A stretch of 64,000 bases of DNA from an uncultured Collinsella sp. (GTDB lineage: Bacteria; Actinomycetota; Coriobacteriia; Coriobacteriales; Coriobacteriaceae), in assembly GCA_900757495.1 (NCBI GenBank), contig CAAENX010000019.1, positions 36,020 to 100,019 on the forward strand. The letters are read 5' to 3'. Of this stretch, positions 43,480 through 51,492 are shown in pieces (positions within the stretch are counted from its first letter, which is position 1; the number at the start of each line of letters is the position of its first letter). The translations under genes were made by a program, and so were the position numbers. The notes under the pieces were generated by a model. That model was not told the origin of the DNA. It did not search any database and saw nothing but the letters and a program-made list of their open reading frames with translations.

Positions 43480-44082
43480 ATGGGCATCTTTAAGAACGAT
43501 GACAAGCAATCGAGCGCGTTTGGATTTGACGAGAAAAGCATGGCAGGCAAGGCCGTCAAGGCCGTACGCTGGATTTACGCCATCACGGGCGTCTTGGCGC
43601 TCGTCGCCGGCATCGCACTGCTGTTTGCGCCCGCCAAGTCCCTCGTCTTCCTAACGACCGTCTTGGGCTTCTACTTTGTGATTACGGCCGCGATCAGGCT
43701 GTTTACCGCTGTTTTCGAGCCGCTGCTGCCCACCGGCTGGCGCGTTACGAGCATCATCTCCAACCTGCTCATTATTCTGGGCGGCGTAGTGATTCTGCGC
43801 AATCAGGCCTTCTCGACCGCGACGCTCACCACGCTTGTAGTGGTCGTCGCCGGCTTTGGCTGGATCGTCGAAGGCGTCATGTCGATTCTGGAATCCGAGC
43901 TTTCCGCCAACCGCGCCCTCGCCATCCTGAGCGGCGCACTCTCCATCATCGCGGGCATGTTCGTGTTTATCTATCCGCTGTGGTCGGCCAAGATGCTCGT
44001 CATCTTTAGCGGTGCCGCGCTGCTGGTGTTTGGCGTGACGCTGATTGTTCGCGCTATTCAATTTGGCAAACTGGTGCGCTAG
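43480..44082 (+). CDS. HdeD/DUF308 family membrane protein
   Basis: A 200-residue protein with six hydrophobic segments in three hairpins (WIYAITGVLALVAGIALLF, VFLTTVLGFYFVITAAIRL, IISNLLIILGGVVIL, and three more), the DUF308/HdeD layout. HdeD in enterobacteria is tied to acid resistance; the actual role of this group is unsettled. AAAGGAG precedes the ATG by 6 bases. The next gene starts directly after its stop codon, so they are co-translated. Confidence 0.85.
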   Translation: MGIFKNDDKQSSAFGFDEKSMAGKAVKAVRWIYAITGVLALVAGIALLFAPAKSLVFLTTVLGFYFVITAAIRLFTAVFEPLLPTGWRVTSIISNLLIILGGVVILRNQAFSTATLTTLVVVVAGFGWIVEGVMSILESELSANRALAILSGALSIIAGMFVFIYPLWSAKMLVIFSGAALLVFGVTLIVRAIQFGKLVR

Positions 44083-44565
44083 ATGCCAAAGACGCTTTTT
44101 ATTGATGCCGACGCCTGCCCGGTCACACGCGAGTCGATCGACTGCGCGCGGAGGGCGGGCGTCGCCGTCGTTATCGCCGGCAACAGCACGCAAAACCTGG
44201 AACGCCACATTCGCCGCGACGATCCGCGCGACGTTGAGCATGCGCGTCGGGGCTTTTGGGTCACAACGCTCGATGTGAGTGTGGGAGCTGATAGCGCCGA
44301 CTTTGCCATTATCGAGCGCCTGCAGGCTGGCGATGTGGTCGTGACACAGGACATAGGCCTGGCGAGTATGGTACTCGGACGCGATGCCGCCGCCATCGGC
44401 GTGCGCGGGCGCGTGTACGAAAAAGCCACCATCGATATGCAGCTGTTTATTCGTCACGAGGAAAAGAAGGTGCGCCGCGCTGGCGGTCGCACCCGCGGGC
44501 CGGCGGCATTTACCAGCGAAGATCGCGCCCGCTTTAAGCGCAACCTCACTGAGCTGTTACGCTGA
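44083..44565 (+). CDS. YaiI/YqxD family protein (DUF188)
   Basis: A 160-residue DUF188 protein: FIDADACPVTRESID at the start, VVTQDIGLASMVLGRDA and VRGRVYEKATIDMQLF in the centre and an Arg/Lys-rich tail (KKVRRAGGRTRGPAAF). The acidic residues resemble the PIN-like nuclease fold, but activity has not been defined for the family. The ATG touches the stop codon of the HdeD-like gene (TAGATG). It converges with the metal-transporter gene 19 bases later. Confidence 0.88.
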   Translation: MPKTLFIDADACPVTRESIDCARRAGVAVVIAGNSTQNLERHIRRDDPRDVEHARRGFWVTTLDVSVGADSADFAIIERLQAGDVVVTQDIGLASMVLGRDAAAIGVRGRVYEKATIDMQLFIRHEEKKVRRAGGRTRGPAAFTSEDRARFKRNLTELLR

Positions 44566-44584
44566 CCAAGATAGATTTTTGAGC

Positions 44585-45667
44585 TTAGAGCCCGAAGGCA
44601 GAGAGAACGAGCCCCCAGCCAGCGCCGATGATGTACATCATGACCAGAAACAGGGCGTTTTCGCGGGCACTGCGGTTGGTGCGGAACAGCACCAGGTAGC
44701 CCACGCCGGCGGAAATGAGCGTGCCGGCGAGCATCGGCGCCAGCTGCAGCGCACCTTCGAGGTACAACTGCGTAATAACGACGCTGGCAGAGCAGTTGGG
44801 GATCAGGCCGACAAGCGCCGAGCCCAGGACGGCGAGCGTCTCATTGCCGCGCAGGAACTGCTCGATTGCGGACTCGCCAAAGGTCTCGAGGACGGCGACC
44901 AGAATCAGCGTCACCAGGAAAATAAATGCCGATACCTGCACGGTATGCGAGATGGCGCTGCGGATAATCGACAGGACAGGAGCGCCTTCGTGGGAGTGGG
45001 AGTGACCGTGGTCATGATGGTGTTCATGCTCGCGCTCGCGTCCGTGGTCGTGGCCGTGCTCGTCCTCATCCTCGTCTTCATCACAACCGCAATGGTCGCG
45101 CTCACACAGCTCATGGATGTGGTCGGCGCTCACGCCCGCCTCGGCAACCTCGTCGATGATGTCACCCCCGGTATGGTCGTCATGCGCACAGTTCACATGA
45201 GCCGGATTGGAAGCGGTCCCCAACACGGTACGGCGAATCGCCGCATGCGCACGGGCGTTGCGACGCAGGCCACGAATGGCGGCATCCACGATAAAGCCCG
45301 TGACCAGCGCAATCAATGCTTTCGAAGCCAGAAGCATCGCCATAGTCTGCACGGGAACCTGCTCGGCAAGTAGCAGCGGCAGCATCTCGTCGGAGGTCGA
45401 GAGAAACACCGCCACCAGAGTTCCCAGCGTCACGACGCGACCGGCGTACAGCGTTGCCGCCATGGCCGAAAACCCGCACTGTGGCACCATGCCCAGCAAC
45501 GAGCCAACCACGGGGCCGGCGGCGCCCGCGCGTTTGATGACGCCGTTGACGCGGTCGCCCGCCACATGCTCCAGCGTCTCGAGGACAAGATACGTCACCA
45601 ACAAAAACGGCACCAGGGACAGCGTGTCCTTGCCGGCGTCGAGCAGAATATCAATCAGTAAATCCAT
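44585..45667 (-). CDS. Putative manganese/metal export membrane protein
   Basis: A 360-residue membrane protein with two homologous halves of about four or five segments each: PFLLVTYLVLETLEHVAG...PQCGFSAMAATLYAGRVV and IPNCSASVVITQLYLEGAL...GVGYLVLFRTN. Between them is a cytoplasmic or external loop very rich in His, Asp and Glu (CERDHCGCDEDEDEDEHGHD and HHDHGHSHSHE), which should bind divalent metal. The layout fits the family often named putative manganese transporter. A palindrome just upstream (45712-45728) may be the target of a metal regulator, possibly the DtxR/MntR protein at 51689. The precise metal is unknown. Confidence 0.75.
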   Translation of the reverse strand: MDLLIDILLDAGKDTLSLVPFLLVTYLVLETLEHVAGDRVNGVIKRAGAAGPVVGSLLGMVPQCGFSAMAATLYAGRVVTLGTLVAVFLSTSDEMLPLLLAEQVPVQTMAMLLASKALIALVTGFIVDAAIRGLRRNARAHAAIRRTVLGTASNPAHVNCAHDDHTGGDIIDEVAEAGVSADHIHELCERDHCGCDEDEDEDEHGHDHGREREHEHHHDHGHSHSHEGAPVLSIIRSAISHTVQVSAFIFLVTLILVAVLETFGESAIEQFLRGNETLAVLGSALVGLIPNCSASVVITQLYLEGALQLAPMLAGTLISAGVGYLVLFRTNRSARENALFLVMMYIIGAGWGLVLSAFGL

Positions 45668-45711
45668 GACGGATGGAACCTTTCGTGTCTTTCGGCAACA
45701 TTGTAAAAGTC

Positions 45712-45728
45712 CTAGCGGTCAACTAGGG
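45712..45728. promoter_or_regulatory. CCTAG palindrome upstream of the metal transporter
   Basis: CCTAGCGGTCAACTAGG is an inverted repeat with 5-bp arms, 45 bases before the transporter start. It resembles a DtxR/MntR-type half-site pair only loosely. Confidence 0.35.
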
Positions 45729-45838
45729 TATTGTAGTTGTCCCGGGCGCGGTGCCAATAGTTGCCCATGGTAAACTATCATCTCGCCACAACTCAGTAAC
45801 CCCGAGCCGCGCGACGCGGCCCGTCCAAGGAGCAGCAT

Positions 45839-46807
45839 ATGAATGTTTCGCAAGCACTCGAATACGAGCGCCAGCCGTTTATCCCCATGTTTATCTACGG
45901 CGACCACGGTGCCATGGAGTCCGAGCGCCAGAAGGGCGAGGAGGCCCTCAAGGTGCTCGAGACCGAGTACTTTACCGCCGAGGGCGACCCCGGCTTCGAC
46001 TTTGCCACTGTGCGCGACCTAGCCGACCGTAACCGCGACCTGTGTGACCAGATTGGCGAGGCGCGCCTGCGCAACGTGACGCCCGCGACGCTTTCGCGTG
46101 GTCTGTCCGATGCCGACACCTGCGCGGCCATCGGTAAGATGCAAAAGCGTACCGCCGCATCGGTCATGCGCGAGATCCGCGGCGACCGCGACGCACTCGG
46201 CGTGGCCTATGCCCGCAAGCCCATCCAAGGCACGGTGCTGGGCATCGACATCGAGACCACCGGTCGCGCACCCGAGCGCGGCTACATCATCAACGTGGGC
46301 TGGGAGATCATGGATCTCACCAGCGACGCCGTGCCGCATGACGCCGAAGCACACTACTGCGGCCTGCCCGACATCTACCGCGGCGAGGATGTGCCGCTTT
46401 CGAACATCCATCACATCACCTGGGACGACATCGACGGCAAAAAGCCGTTCCGCGAGAACAAGGAGCTGCAGAAGCAGCTGCTCAAGCTCATGAAGAAGTA
46501 CCCGTACATGGCACACAATGCTGCCTTCGAGGACAGCTGGTTCAAAATTCATCTGGACGGTTACGCCGAGGCACGCCGCGCAGGAAAGATCATCGTCATC
46601 GACTCGCGCCAGATCTGCCGCAGCCTGGACGCCGACGTGCGCTCGCTCCCCCGCGAGTCCGCGCCCGCTGCGCTCGAGAACTGGGCGCGCCGCCGTGGTA
46701 CCCTCGCCGCTGACGCCAACGAGCAGCACCTGGGCCTCGACGACACCGACCTCATGCTCCGTACCGTCCAGGCCGAGTTCAACCTCAAGAACCTGTTTGC
46801 GAAATAA
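45839..46807 (+). CDS. DnaQ-like 3'-5' exonuclease domain protein
   Basis: A 322-residue protein whose C-terminal 200 residues form a DEDDh exonuclease domain: GIDIETTGRAPERGYIINVGWE (Exo I, D and E), MAHNAAFEDSWFK (Exo II) and HLGLDDTDLM (Exo III H and D). The first 120 residues are helical and not recognised (RQKGEEALKVLETEYFTAEG). The domain removes nucleotides from 3' ends and usually aids repair or processing. AAGGAG lies 8 bases before the ATG. It has no operon partner. Confidence 0.85.
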   Translation: MNVSQALEYERQPFIPMFIYGDHGAMESERQKGEEALKVLETEYFTAEGDPGFDFATVRDLADRNRDLCDQIGEARLRNVTPATLSRGLSDADTCAAIGKMQKRTAASVMREIRGDRDALGVAYARKPIQGTVLGIDIETTGRAPERGYIINVGWEIMDLTSDAVPHDAEAHYCGLPDIYRGEDVPLSNIHHITWDDIDGKKPFRENKELQKQLLKLMKKYPYMAHNAAFEDSWFKIHLDGYAEARRAGKIIVIDSRQICRSLDADVRSLPRESAPAALENWARRRGTLAADANEQHLGLDDTDLMLRTVQAEFNLKNLFAK

Positions 46808-46843
46808 CAACGCCTGCGACAAACACCGCTTGCGCACGAGCGG

Positions 46844-46871
46844 CCTCGCAGCGGGAAACCCCGCTGCGAGG
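46844..46871 (+). terminator. Hairpin after the exonuclease gene
   Basis: CCTCGCAGCGG and CCGCTGCGAGG form a perfect 11-bp stem around GAAACC. It lacks a T run, so termination would be weak or factor-dependent. Confidence 0.5.
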
Positions 46872-46990
46872 TCGCCCTAAGTTCCATAGGCAGGCCCGCT
46901 CTTCACAAATTCTGAACCCTATTTTTTAACTATTTCGGCACTTTCCCGACACGTGATTTGTGTTCGGATGACGATACATCGATACCAAAT

Positions 46991-47015
46991 GTGCAGCAAT
47001 TGAGTATTTCTATGC
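46991..47015 (+). promoter_or_regulatory. GTGC...GAGTATT motif, copy A (degenerate)
   Basis: GTGCAGCAATTGAGTATTTC then TATGC, 140 bases before the nuclease-like gene at 47158. It matches copies B and C in the GTGCA, AATTG and AGTATT parts. Confidence 0.4.
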
Positions 47016-47157
47016 TATAGCCGAGCTGCGAAAACTTTTATTTAGGGCGTATCAACCCATAATCGCGTCAAGCTTTTGAACAGCATTTGGTTAGACCGCT
47101 AAAACGGCTTTCCCACTCAGCACCATCAACACGGCATTAGCTGACACGATATATACC
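47016..47157. other. Upstream region of nuclease-like paralogue 2
   Basis: AT-rich compared with its flanks. A TATATA hexamer lies just before the ATG at 47158, which has no Shine-Dalgarno sequence, so a very short or absent leader is possible. No gene is seen. Confidence 0.35.
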
Positions 47158-48348
47158 ATGAGTATCGTATTGTCACATACCACTGCAAAAGCGGTCTACC
47201 AAGCCGCGCATTCGGTGTCTGCGAAAGACATCGAGTCCTGCAGCTCTGCCGCAATTTACGAATCATGCCCCAGCGGAGCACTCCTCGACGCAGCCGCAGA
47301 ATGGCTTGCCAAACATGATGTTGCCCTCGACGCAAACGATTCCCTCGAGGTAATGGTGTTTGATCGCAGGAACGCGCGCTACGCGATGGACTGTCGATGC
47401 CACGTTTCGTCAAAGCGATTCTCATGCTCGCGTTTTATAGAGCTAGAAGATGACATCTACATTGTTGGCGTTGAGCTTTGTGCACTTCAGGCCGCCACCT
47501 ATCTCCCTTTTCGCGAACTAGTGGAGTACTACTTTGAACTGTGCGGCGCTTATTCCCTAGGAACCGGCTCTTCTACCTCCTATACCGAGCGTTTCGCGCT
47601 TACCTCGACCGAGAGGCTAAAGCAGTTCTTTAATTCCATTACCAGATGCGACGGTTTGGCCCTTGCCCGAAAGGCGATTCAATGTGTACGTGATGGATGC
47701 CGGTCTCCCATGGAAACGGCCTTTGCCATGATGCTTACGTTGCCCAAAAGCGAAGGAGGGCTTGGCATTAAAGGAATTGAGACCGACTACGAGGTGAAGG
47801 TCACCGCCGCCGCAAAAAATCTCACGAGACGCAAAAAGTTCTTTATGGATGCATATCTGAAGAAATCTCGAACAGATATTGAATACAACGGTTTTTATCA
47901 CGACGCTGAAGAAAACCGCGCCATCGACGAGGAGCGCAAGAATGCGCTTGCGTCCATGGGATACGGAATCATCACCGTCAGCCGTTATTCCTTTATGCAT
48001 GCCAGCTCTTTCGTTAGGGTCATGGAGGCAATCCAGCGGAAAGAGGGCATACGCCCCTCGCGCATGCCAAAAGACTTTCAAATCATGCAAGAGGACCTGA
48101 GACTGTTTGTGCTCAGAAGGTTTATTGAGGAGAAGAAACGAATCCAGGAGGAGCTTCGCCAGGATTCCGAAGAGCGTCAACGAATCGACCTCGAAAAAGC
48201 AATGCTCGAAGGCATCGCATTGGACGATCCGACGATTAACGAGGCTCCGGCAATCGATGACATGCAGACTGCCGAACCCGACAGCCCATCACTCAAGCAA
48301 ACAAGCAGTTTCACGCCCGAGGGCAGGGTCTTCGGGGCCGGAAACTAG
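47158..48348 (+). CDS. DUF559/Vsr-like PD-(D/E)XK domain protein, paralogue 2
   Basis: A 396-residue homologue of the protein at 38143-39192. It shares the region SPMETAFAMMLTLPKSEGGLGI (Glu on helix 1), SRTDIEYNGFYHD (D...E core, like the IExDGxxH motif of DUF559) and DEERKNALASMGYGIITVS (the Arg and final strand). The N-terminal half (ELVEYYFELCGAYSLGTGS) matches paralogue 1 at FELCG. A charged, Gln/Glu-rich C-terminal tail of about 70 residues is unique to this copy. There is no clear ribosome-binding site. GC content is lower than the neighbourhood. Repeated GTGC...GAGTATT motifs surround it. A nuclease or defence function is inferred. Confidence 0.7.
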   Translation: MSIVLSHTTAKAVYQAAHSVSAKDIESCSSAAIYESCPSGALLDAAAEWLAKHDVALDANDSLEVMVFDRRNARYAMDCRCHVSSKRFSCSRFIELEDDIYIVGVELCALQAATYLPFRELVEYYFELCGAYSLGTGSSTSYTERFALTSTERLKQFFNSITRCDGLALARKAIQCVRDGCRSPMETAFAMMLTLPKSEGGLGIKGIETDYEVKVTAAAKNLTRRKKFFMDAYLKKSRTDIEYNGFYHDAEENRAIDEERKNALASMGYGIITVSRYSFMHASSFVRVMEAIQRKEGIRPSRMPKDFQIMQEDLRLFVLRRFIEEKKRIQEELRQDSEERQRIDLEKAMLEGIALDDPTINEAPAIDDMQTAEPDSPSLKQTSSFTPEGRVFGAGN

Positions 48349-48378
48349 GCTGACTAACAAGGTGGGTACCCTAGCGAC

Positions 48379-48402
48379 GTGCAAAATTGCGAGTATTCAG
48401 CA
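48379..48402 (+). promoter_or_regulatory. GTGC...GAGTATT motif, copy B
   Basis: GTGCAAAATTGC then GAGTATTCAGCA, 30 bases after the stop of the nuclease-like gene. Confidence 0.5.
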
Positions 48403-48567
48403 GAGCCGGGTGTCCATCACCCTCGAGTGGATCCAAAAGTGAAGCGAAATCACTCTTACGTGAGAACGTTAGGCAACATTTGAGGAAGAACTCATCGGTT
48501 TACCACCTTAAGATAACTCTTTAGCTGCATTATTTGGCCTGCGATAAATTAGCAGACCCCCTATCGT
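48403..48567. other. Intergenic spacer between motif copies B and C
   Basis: Moderately AT-rich, with scattered stops in all frames. Nothing recognisable apart from the flanking motifs. Confidence 0.35.
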
Positions 48568-48591
48568 TGCAGAATACTCCAATTTTTGCAC
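48568..48591 (-). promoter_or_regulatory. GTGC...GAGTATT motif, copy C
   Basis: On the minus strand GTGCAAAAATTG then GAGTATTCTGCA; 20 of 24 bases equal copy B. It faces copy B across 165 bases. Confidence 0.5.
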
Positions 48592-48693
48592 GGCGCAGGG
48601 GCACCCACCCCGGCATCACCTATCAAAACCGCTTAGTCCGGGATCTCGTCCTCTTTTCCTCATCATTTTGTACGACGGATTGCCTAAACGATA

Positions 48694-48721
48694 TTGACAT
48701 ATGAACATGCGCTCATATAAT
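48694..48721 (+). promoter_or_regulatory. Metal-sensor promoter with operator 1
   Basis: TTGACA (48694-48699), 16 bases, TATAAT (48716-48721). The palindrome ATATGAACATGCGCTCATAT (48699-48718) fills the spacer, so a bound ArsR protein would block RNA polymerase. It drives the sensor gene at 48768. Confidence 0.85.
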
Positions 48722-48733
48722 CGGAAGTAAGTT

Positions 48734-48753
48734 ATATGAGCGCATGTTCATAT
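48734..48753. promoter_or_regulatory. ArsR/SmtB operator 2
   Basis: ATATGAGCGCATGTTCATAT is the exact inverse complement of operator 1 and of SmtB/CzrA type (TGA-N8-TCA). It lies between the -10 box and the sensor start codon. Confidence 0.8.
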
Positions 48754-48767
48754 GAAAGGATATTGCA

Positions 48768-49133
48768 ATGAGCATCCGCGTTGATGAAACGAAACCCGAC
48801 ATCGAGGCCACCGAGCCCGCGATCCCCACCACCTGCTCGCCCGAGGACCTTCCCGACGAGGAACTTCTCTACGACCTCGCCGACCTGTTCAAGGTCTTCA
48901 GCGACACCACGCGCATCAAGATTCTCTATGCCCTCATGGGTCGCGAGCTGTGTGTGGCGGACATCGCCGAAGCGACCGAAACCTCGCAGTCGGCAGTATC
49001 GCACCAGCTGCGCACGCTTAAGCAGTCGCACCTGGTCAAGTTCCGCCGCGACGGCCGCAACATCCTCTACTCGCTTGCCGACGATCACGTCTACACCATG
49101 CTCAACCAGGGTATGAGCCATATCTGCGAATAG
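48768..49133 (+). CDS. ArsR/SmtB family zinc-type metal sensor
   Basis: A 121-residue winged-helix repressor. LADLFKVFSDTTRIKILYAL and ELCVADIAEATETSQSAVSHQLRTLKQSHLVKFRRDGRNILYSL form the DNA-binding core. The C-terminal helix reads DDHVYTMLNQGMSHICE, an exact DxHx10Hx2E alpha-5 site, the zinc/cobalt site of SmtB and CzrA. An N-terminal cysteine (TTCSPEDLP) and the cysteine in ELCV could add thiolate ligands. It is self-regulated through operators 1 and 2, and also faces operator 3 of the downstream ATPase. AAAGGA precedes the ATG by 7 bases. It probably releases DNA on zinc, and perhaps cadmium or cobalt. Confidence 0.92.
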   Translation: MSIRVDETKPDIEATEPAIPTTCSPEDLPDEELLYDLADLFKVFSDTTRIKILYALMGRELCVADIAEATETSQSAVSHQLRTLKQSHLVKFRRDGRNILYSLADDHVYTMLNQGMSHICE

Positions 49134-49195
49134 CAACCAACCGCGGTACCAGCGCGGCCTGCACCCAAGCCGCAAAACAGGGAAAGGAACCCACC

Positions 49196-49414
49196 ATGAA
49201 AAAGCAGTTTAAACTCGACGAGATCGACTGCGCCAACTGCGCGCGCGAGCTTCAGGACGAACTTGCCAAGCTCGAGGGCGTCAAATCCGTGTCCGTCAAC
49301 TTTATGACCCAGAAGCTGACGCTCGAGGCCGACGACGCCGAGTTCGACGAGGTGCTCAACCGCGTTGTAGAGTTTACGGCCGACGCCGAGCCGGACTGCG
49401 AGATCATTCTCTAG
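49196..49414 (+). CDS. HMA domain protein (CxxC metal chaperone-like)
   Basis: A 72-residue heavy-metal-associated ferredoxin-like domain: FKLDEIDCANCARELQDELAKLEG holds the CANC metal pair, preceded by an Asp as is common in zinc/cadmium ATPases, and VKSVSVNFMTQKLTLE is the next strand. This looks like the N-terminal metal domain of a CadA/ZntA ATPase carried as a separate protein. It shares the operon of the sensor and has AAAGGA 9 bases before its ATG. The P-type ATPase downstream lacks such a domain, so the two likely work together. Confidence 0.9.
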   Translation: MKKQFKLDEIDCANCARELQDELAKLEGVKSVSVNFMTQKLTLEADDAEFDEVLNRVVEFTADAEPDCEIIL

Positions 49415-49435
49415 CCCAGGTTTACGCCAACCTAC

Positions 49436-49460
49436 AAGGCCGCGCTTGCCGCGGCCTTTG
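49436..49460 (+). terminator. Attenuating hairpin between the HMA and ATPase genes
   Basis: AAGGCCGCG and CGCGGCCTT form a stem followed by TTTG. It would weaken read-through and separate the ATPase transcription unit, which has its own operator. Confidence 0.6.
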
Positions 49461-49471
49461 CTCGCGAAGTT

Positions 49472-49491
49472 ATATGAGCGAGTGTTCATAC
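49472..49491. promoter_or_regulatory. ArsR/SmtB operator 3
   Basis: ATATGAGCGAGTGTTCATAC is close to operators 1 and 2 (two substitutions from operator 2) and lies 24 bases before the ATPase start, so the same sensor should control it. Confidence 0.75.
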
Positions 49492-49514
49492 ATTCAAATG
49501 GGAGGATACGAGTC

Positions 49515-51467
49515 ATGGCCACCGCCGACCCCAAAAAGAAAAAGAAGAAGCGCAAGAAAAAAGAGTCGCTCGAGCATAAGCGCAACCGCATCCTGGTAGC
49601 GCTAGGCATCTTTGCGGTGGTGTACGCCCTCGACGAGCTCGGTACCCTTACTGCCGCATTCGGCACCCCGGGCGACATCTACGCCAGCTTTGTGCTGTTC
49701 CTCGTGCCGTTTTTGATTGCCGGCTACGACGTACTGCAAAAGGCATTCAATAACATTCGCCGCGGCAAGGCCTTCGACGAGAGTTTCCTTATGGCAGTCG
49801 CGACCATCGGCGCATTTGCCATGGTGCTCTTCCCCGACACCGACCCGCACATGGCCGAAGGCGCCGCTGTCATGCTGTTCTACCAGGTCGGCGAGCTGTT
49901 CCAGGCATACGCCGTGGGCAAGAGCCGCAAGTCGATCAGCGCCATGATGGACATCGCACCCGACTACGCCAACGTCGAGCAAGCCGACGGCACACTCGAG
50001 CAGGTCTTTCCCGATGACATCGCCGTCGGCACCGTGATCGTGGTCAAGCCCGGCGAGCGCGTGCCTATCGACGGAATCATCGTCGAGGGCGAAACCCAGC
50101 TCGACACCGCCGCACTCACGGGCGAGTCAATCCCCCGCCCCGCCAAGACCGGCGACGATATCATCAGCGGCTGCATCAACATGACGGGCCTCATCCGAGT
50201 GCGTACCACCAAGCCGTTTGGCGAGTCCACCGTCGCGCGCGTCCTGGAGCTCGTGGAGAACGCCAGCGAAAAGAAGGCGCGCACCGAGAACTTCATCACG
50301 CGCTTTGCCCGCGTCTACACGCCCGCCGTCACCGGCGCGGCCGCGGTGCTCGCGCTTGGCGGCGGCCTGGTGACTGGCGCTTGGTCCGATTGGATCCTGC
50401 GCGGCCTGACCTTCCTGGTCGTCAGTTGCCCGTGCGCGCTCGTGATCAGCGTGCCGCTGAGCTTCTTTGGCGGCATCGGCGGTGCCTCCAAGCTGGGCGT
50501 TCTCATCAAGGGCTCCAACTACCTCGAAGCGCTCGCCGACGTGGACACCGTCGTCTTCGACAAAACCGGCACGCTCACCAACGGCACGTTCTCGGTGGTC
50601 GCGGTGCACCCCGAGGCAGGCTATACCGAGCAATCGCTGCTTGAAGTCGCAGCCCTCGCCGAGTCATTCTCCGACCACCCCATCGCGCAGTCAGTACGCA
50701 CCGCCTTCCAGGGCGAGCTCGATCCCAAGCGCATGACGGATTCCACTAATGACGCGGGCCACGGCGTGACGGCAACCATCGACGGCAAGCACGTCGTCGT
50801 TGGCAACGCAAAGATGCTCGCCGCGGCCGGCGTTGAAGCACCGGACTGTGAGGTTGTCGGTACCATCCTCCACGTGCTCGTGGACGGTGCGTATGCCGGC
50901 CACATCGTGATTGCAGACACCGTCAAGGCCGATGCCGAGCAGACGATCCGCGACCTGCACGCCGCCGGCGTCAAGCGCACCGTTATGCTCACGGGCGACC
51001 GCGAGAAAGTAGCTGCGTCCGTTGCCGAACAGTTGGGGCTCGACGAGTTCCACGCGCAGCTGCTGCCGGGCGACAAGGTCGAGCGTGTTGAAGCGCTGCT
51101 CGCGGCCGAAAGCGGCAAGGGCAAGCTCGCTTTTGTGGGCGACGGCATCAATGATGCGCCCGTGCTTACACGCGCAGATGTGGGCATTGCCATGGGCGCC
51201 ATGGGGTCCGACGCCGCAATTGAGGCCGCCGACGTGGTGCTCATGGATGACAAACCGTCCAACATTTCCCGCGCGATCCGCGTGGCGCGCAAGACCATGT
51301 CGATTGTTTGGCAGAACATCATCTTTGCGCTTGGTATTAAGCTGCTGATTTTGGTGCTGGCAGCGCTGGGCATCGCCAACATGTGGCTTGCCGTCTTTGG
51401 CGACGTGGGCGTGGCGATCATCGCCATCCTGAACGCCATGCGCGCGATGGGTGTCAAGAACCTGTAG
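49515..51467 (+). CDS. Zinc/cadmium/lead-type heavy metal P1B ATPase
   Basis: A 650-residue metal exporter driven by ATP. It shows TGES (actuator), the transmembrane metal motif SCPCALVIS, DKTGTLTNG with the phosphorylated Asp, TGDR, and GDGINDAPVL. Eight membrane segments fit the P1B layout. Instead of a fused CxxC domain the N-terminus has an extended Lys/Arg run (DPKKKKKKRKKKE); the CxxC protein upstream (49196) supplies that part. The CPC motif and CadA/ZntA-like pattern point to Zn2+, Cd2+ or Pb2+, but copper cannot be excluded from motifs alone. The ATG at 49515 has GGAGG 9 bases upstream. Confidence 0.92.
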   Translation: MATADPKKKKKKRKKKESLEHKRNRILVALGIFAVVYALDELGTLTAAFGTPGDIYASFVLFLVPFLIAGYDVLQKAFNNIRRGKAFDESFLMAVATIGAFAMVLFPDTDPHMAEGAAVMLFYQVGELFQAYAVGKSRKSISAMMDIAPDYANVEQADGTLEQVFPDDIAVGTVIVVKPGERVPIDGIIVEGETQLDTAALTGESIPRPAKTGDDIISGCINMTGLIRVRTTKPFGESTVARVLELVENASEKKARTENFITRFARVYTPAVTGAAAVLALGGGLVTGAWSDWILRGLTFLVVSCPCALVISVPLSFFGGIGGASKLGVLIKGSNYLEALADVDTVVFDKTGTLTNGTFSVVAVHPEAGYTEQSLLEVAALAESFSDHPIAQSVRTAFQGELDPKRMTDSTNDAGHGVTATIDGKHVVVGNAKMLAAAGVEAPDCEVVGTILHVLVDGAYAGHIVIADTVKADAEQTIRDLHAAGVKRTVMLTGDREKVAASVAEQLGLDEFHAQLLPGDKVERVEALLAAESGKGKLAFVGDGINDAPVLTRADVGIAMGAMGSDAAIEAADVVLMDDKPSNISRAIRVARKTMSIVWQNIIFALGIKLLILVLAALGIANMWLAVFGDVGVAIIAILNAMRAMGVKNL

Positions 51468-51492
51468 CGCCTGTGGTCCCTCCGGCCGGGAT

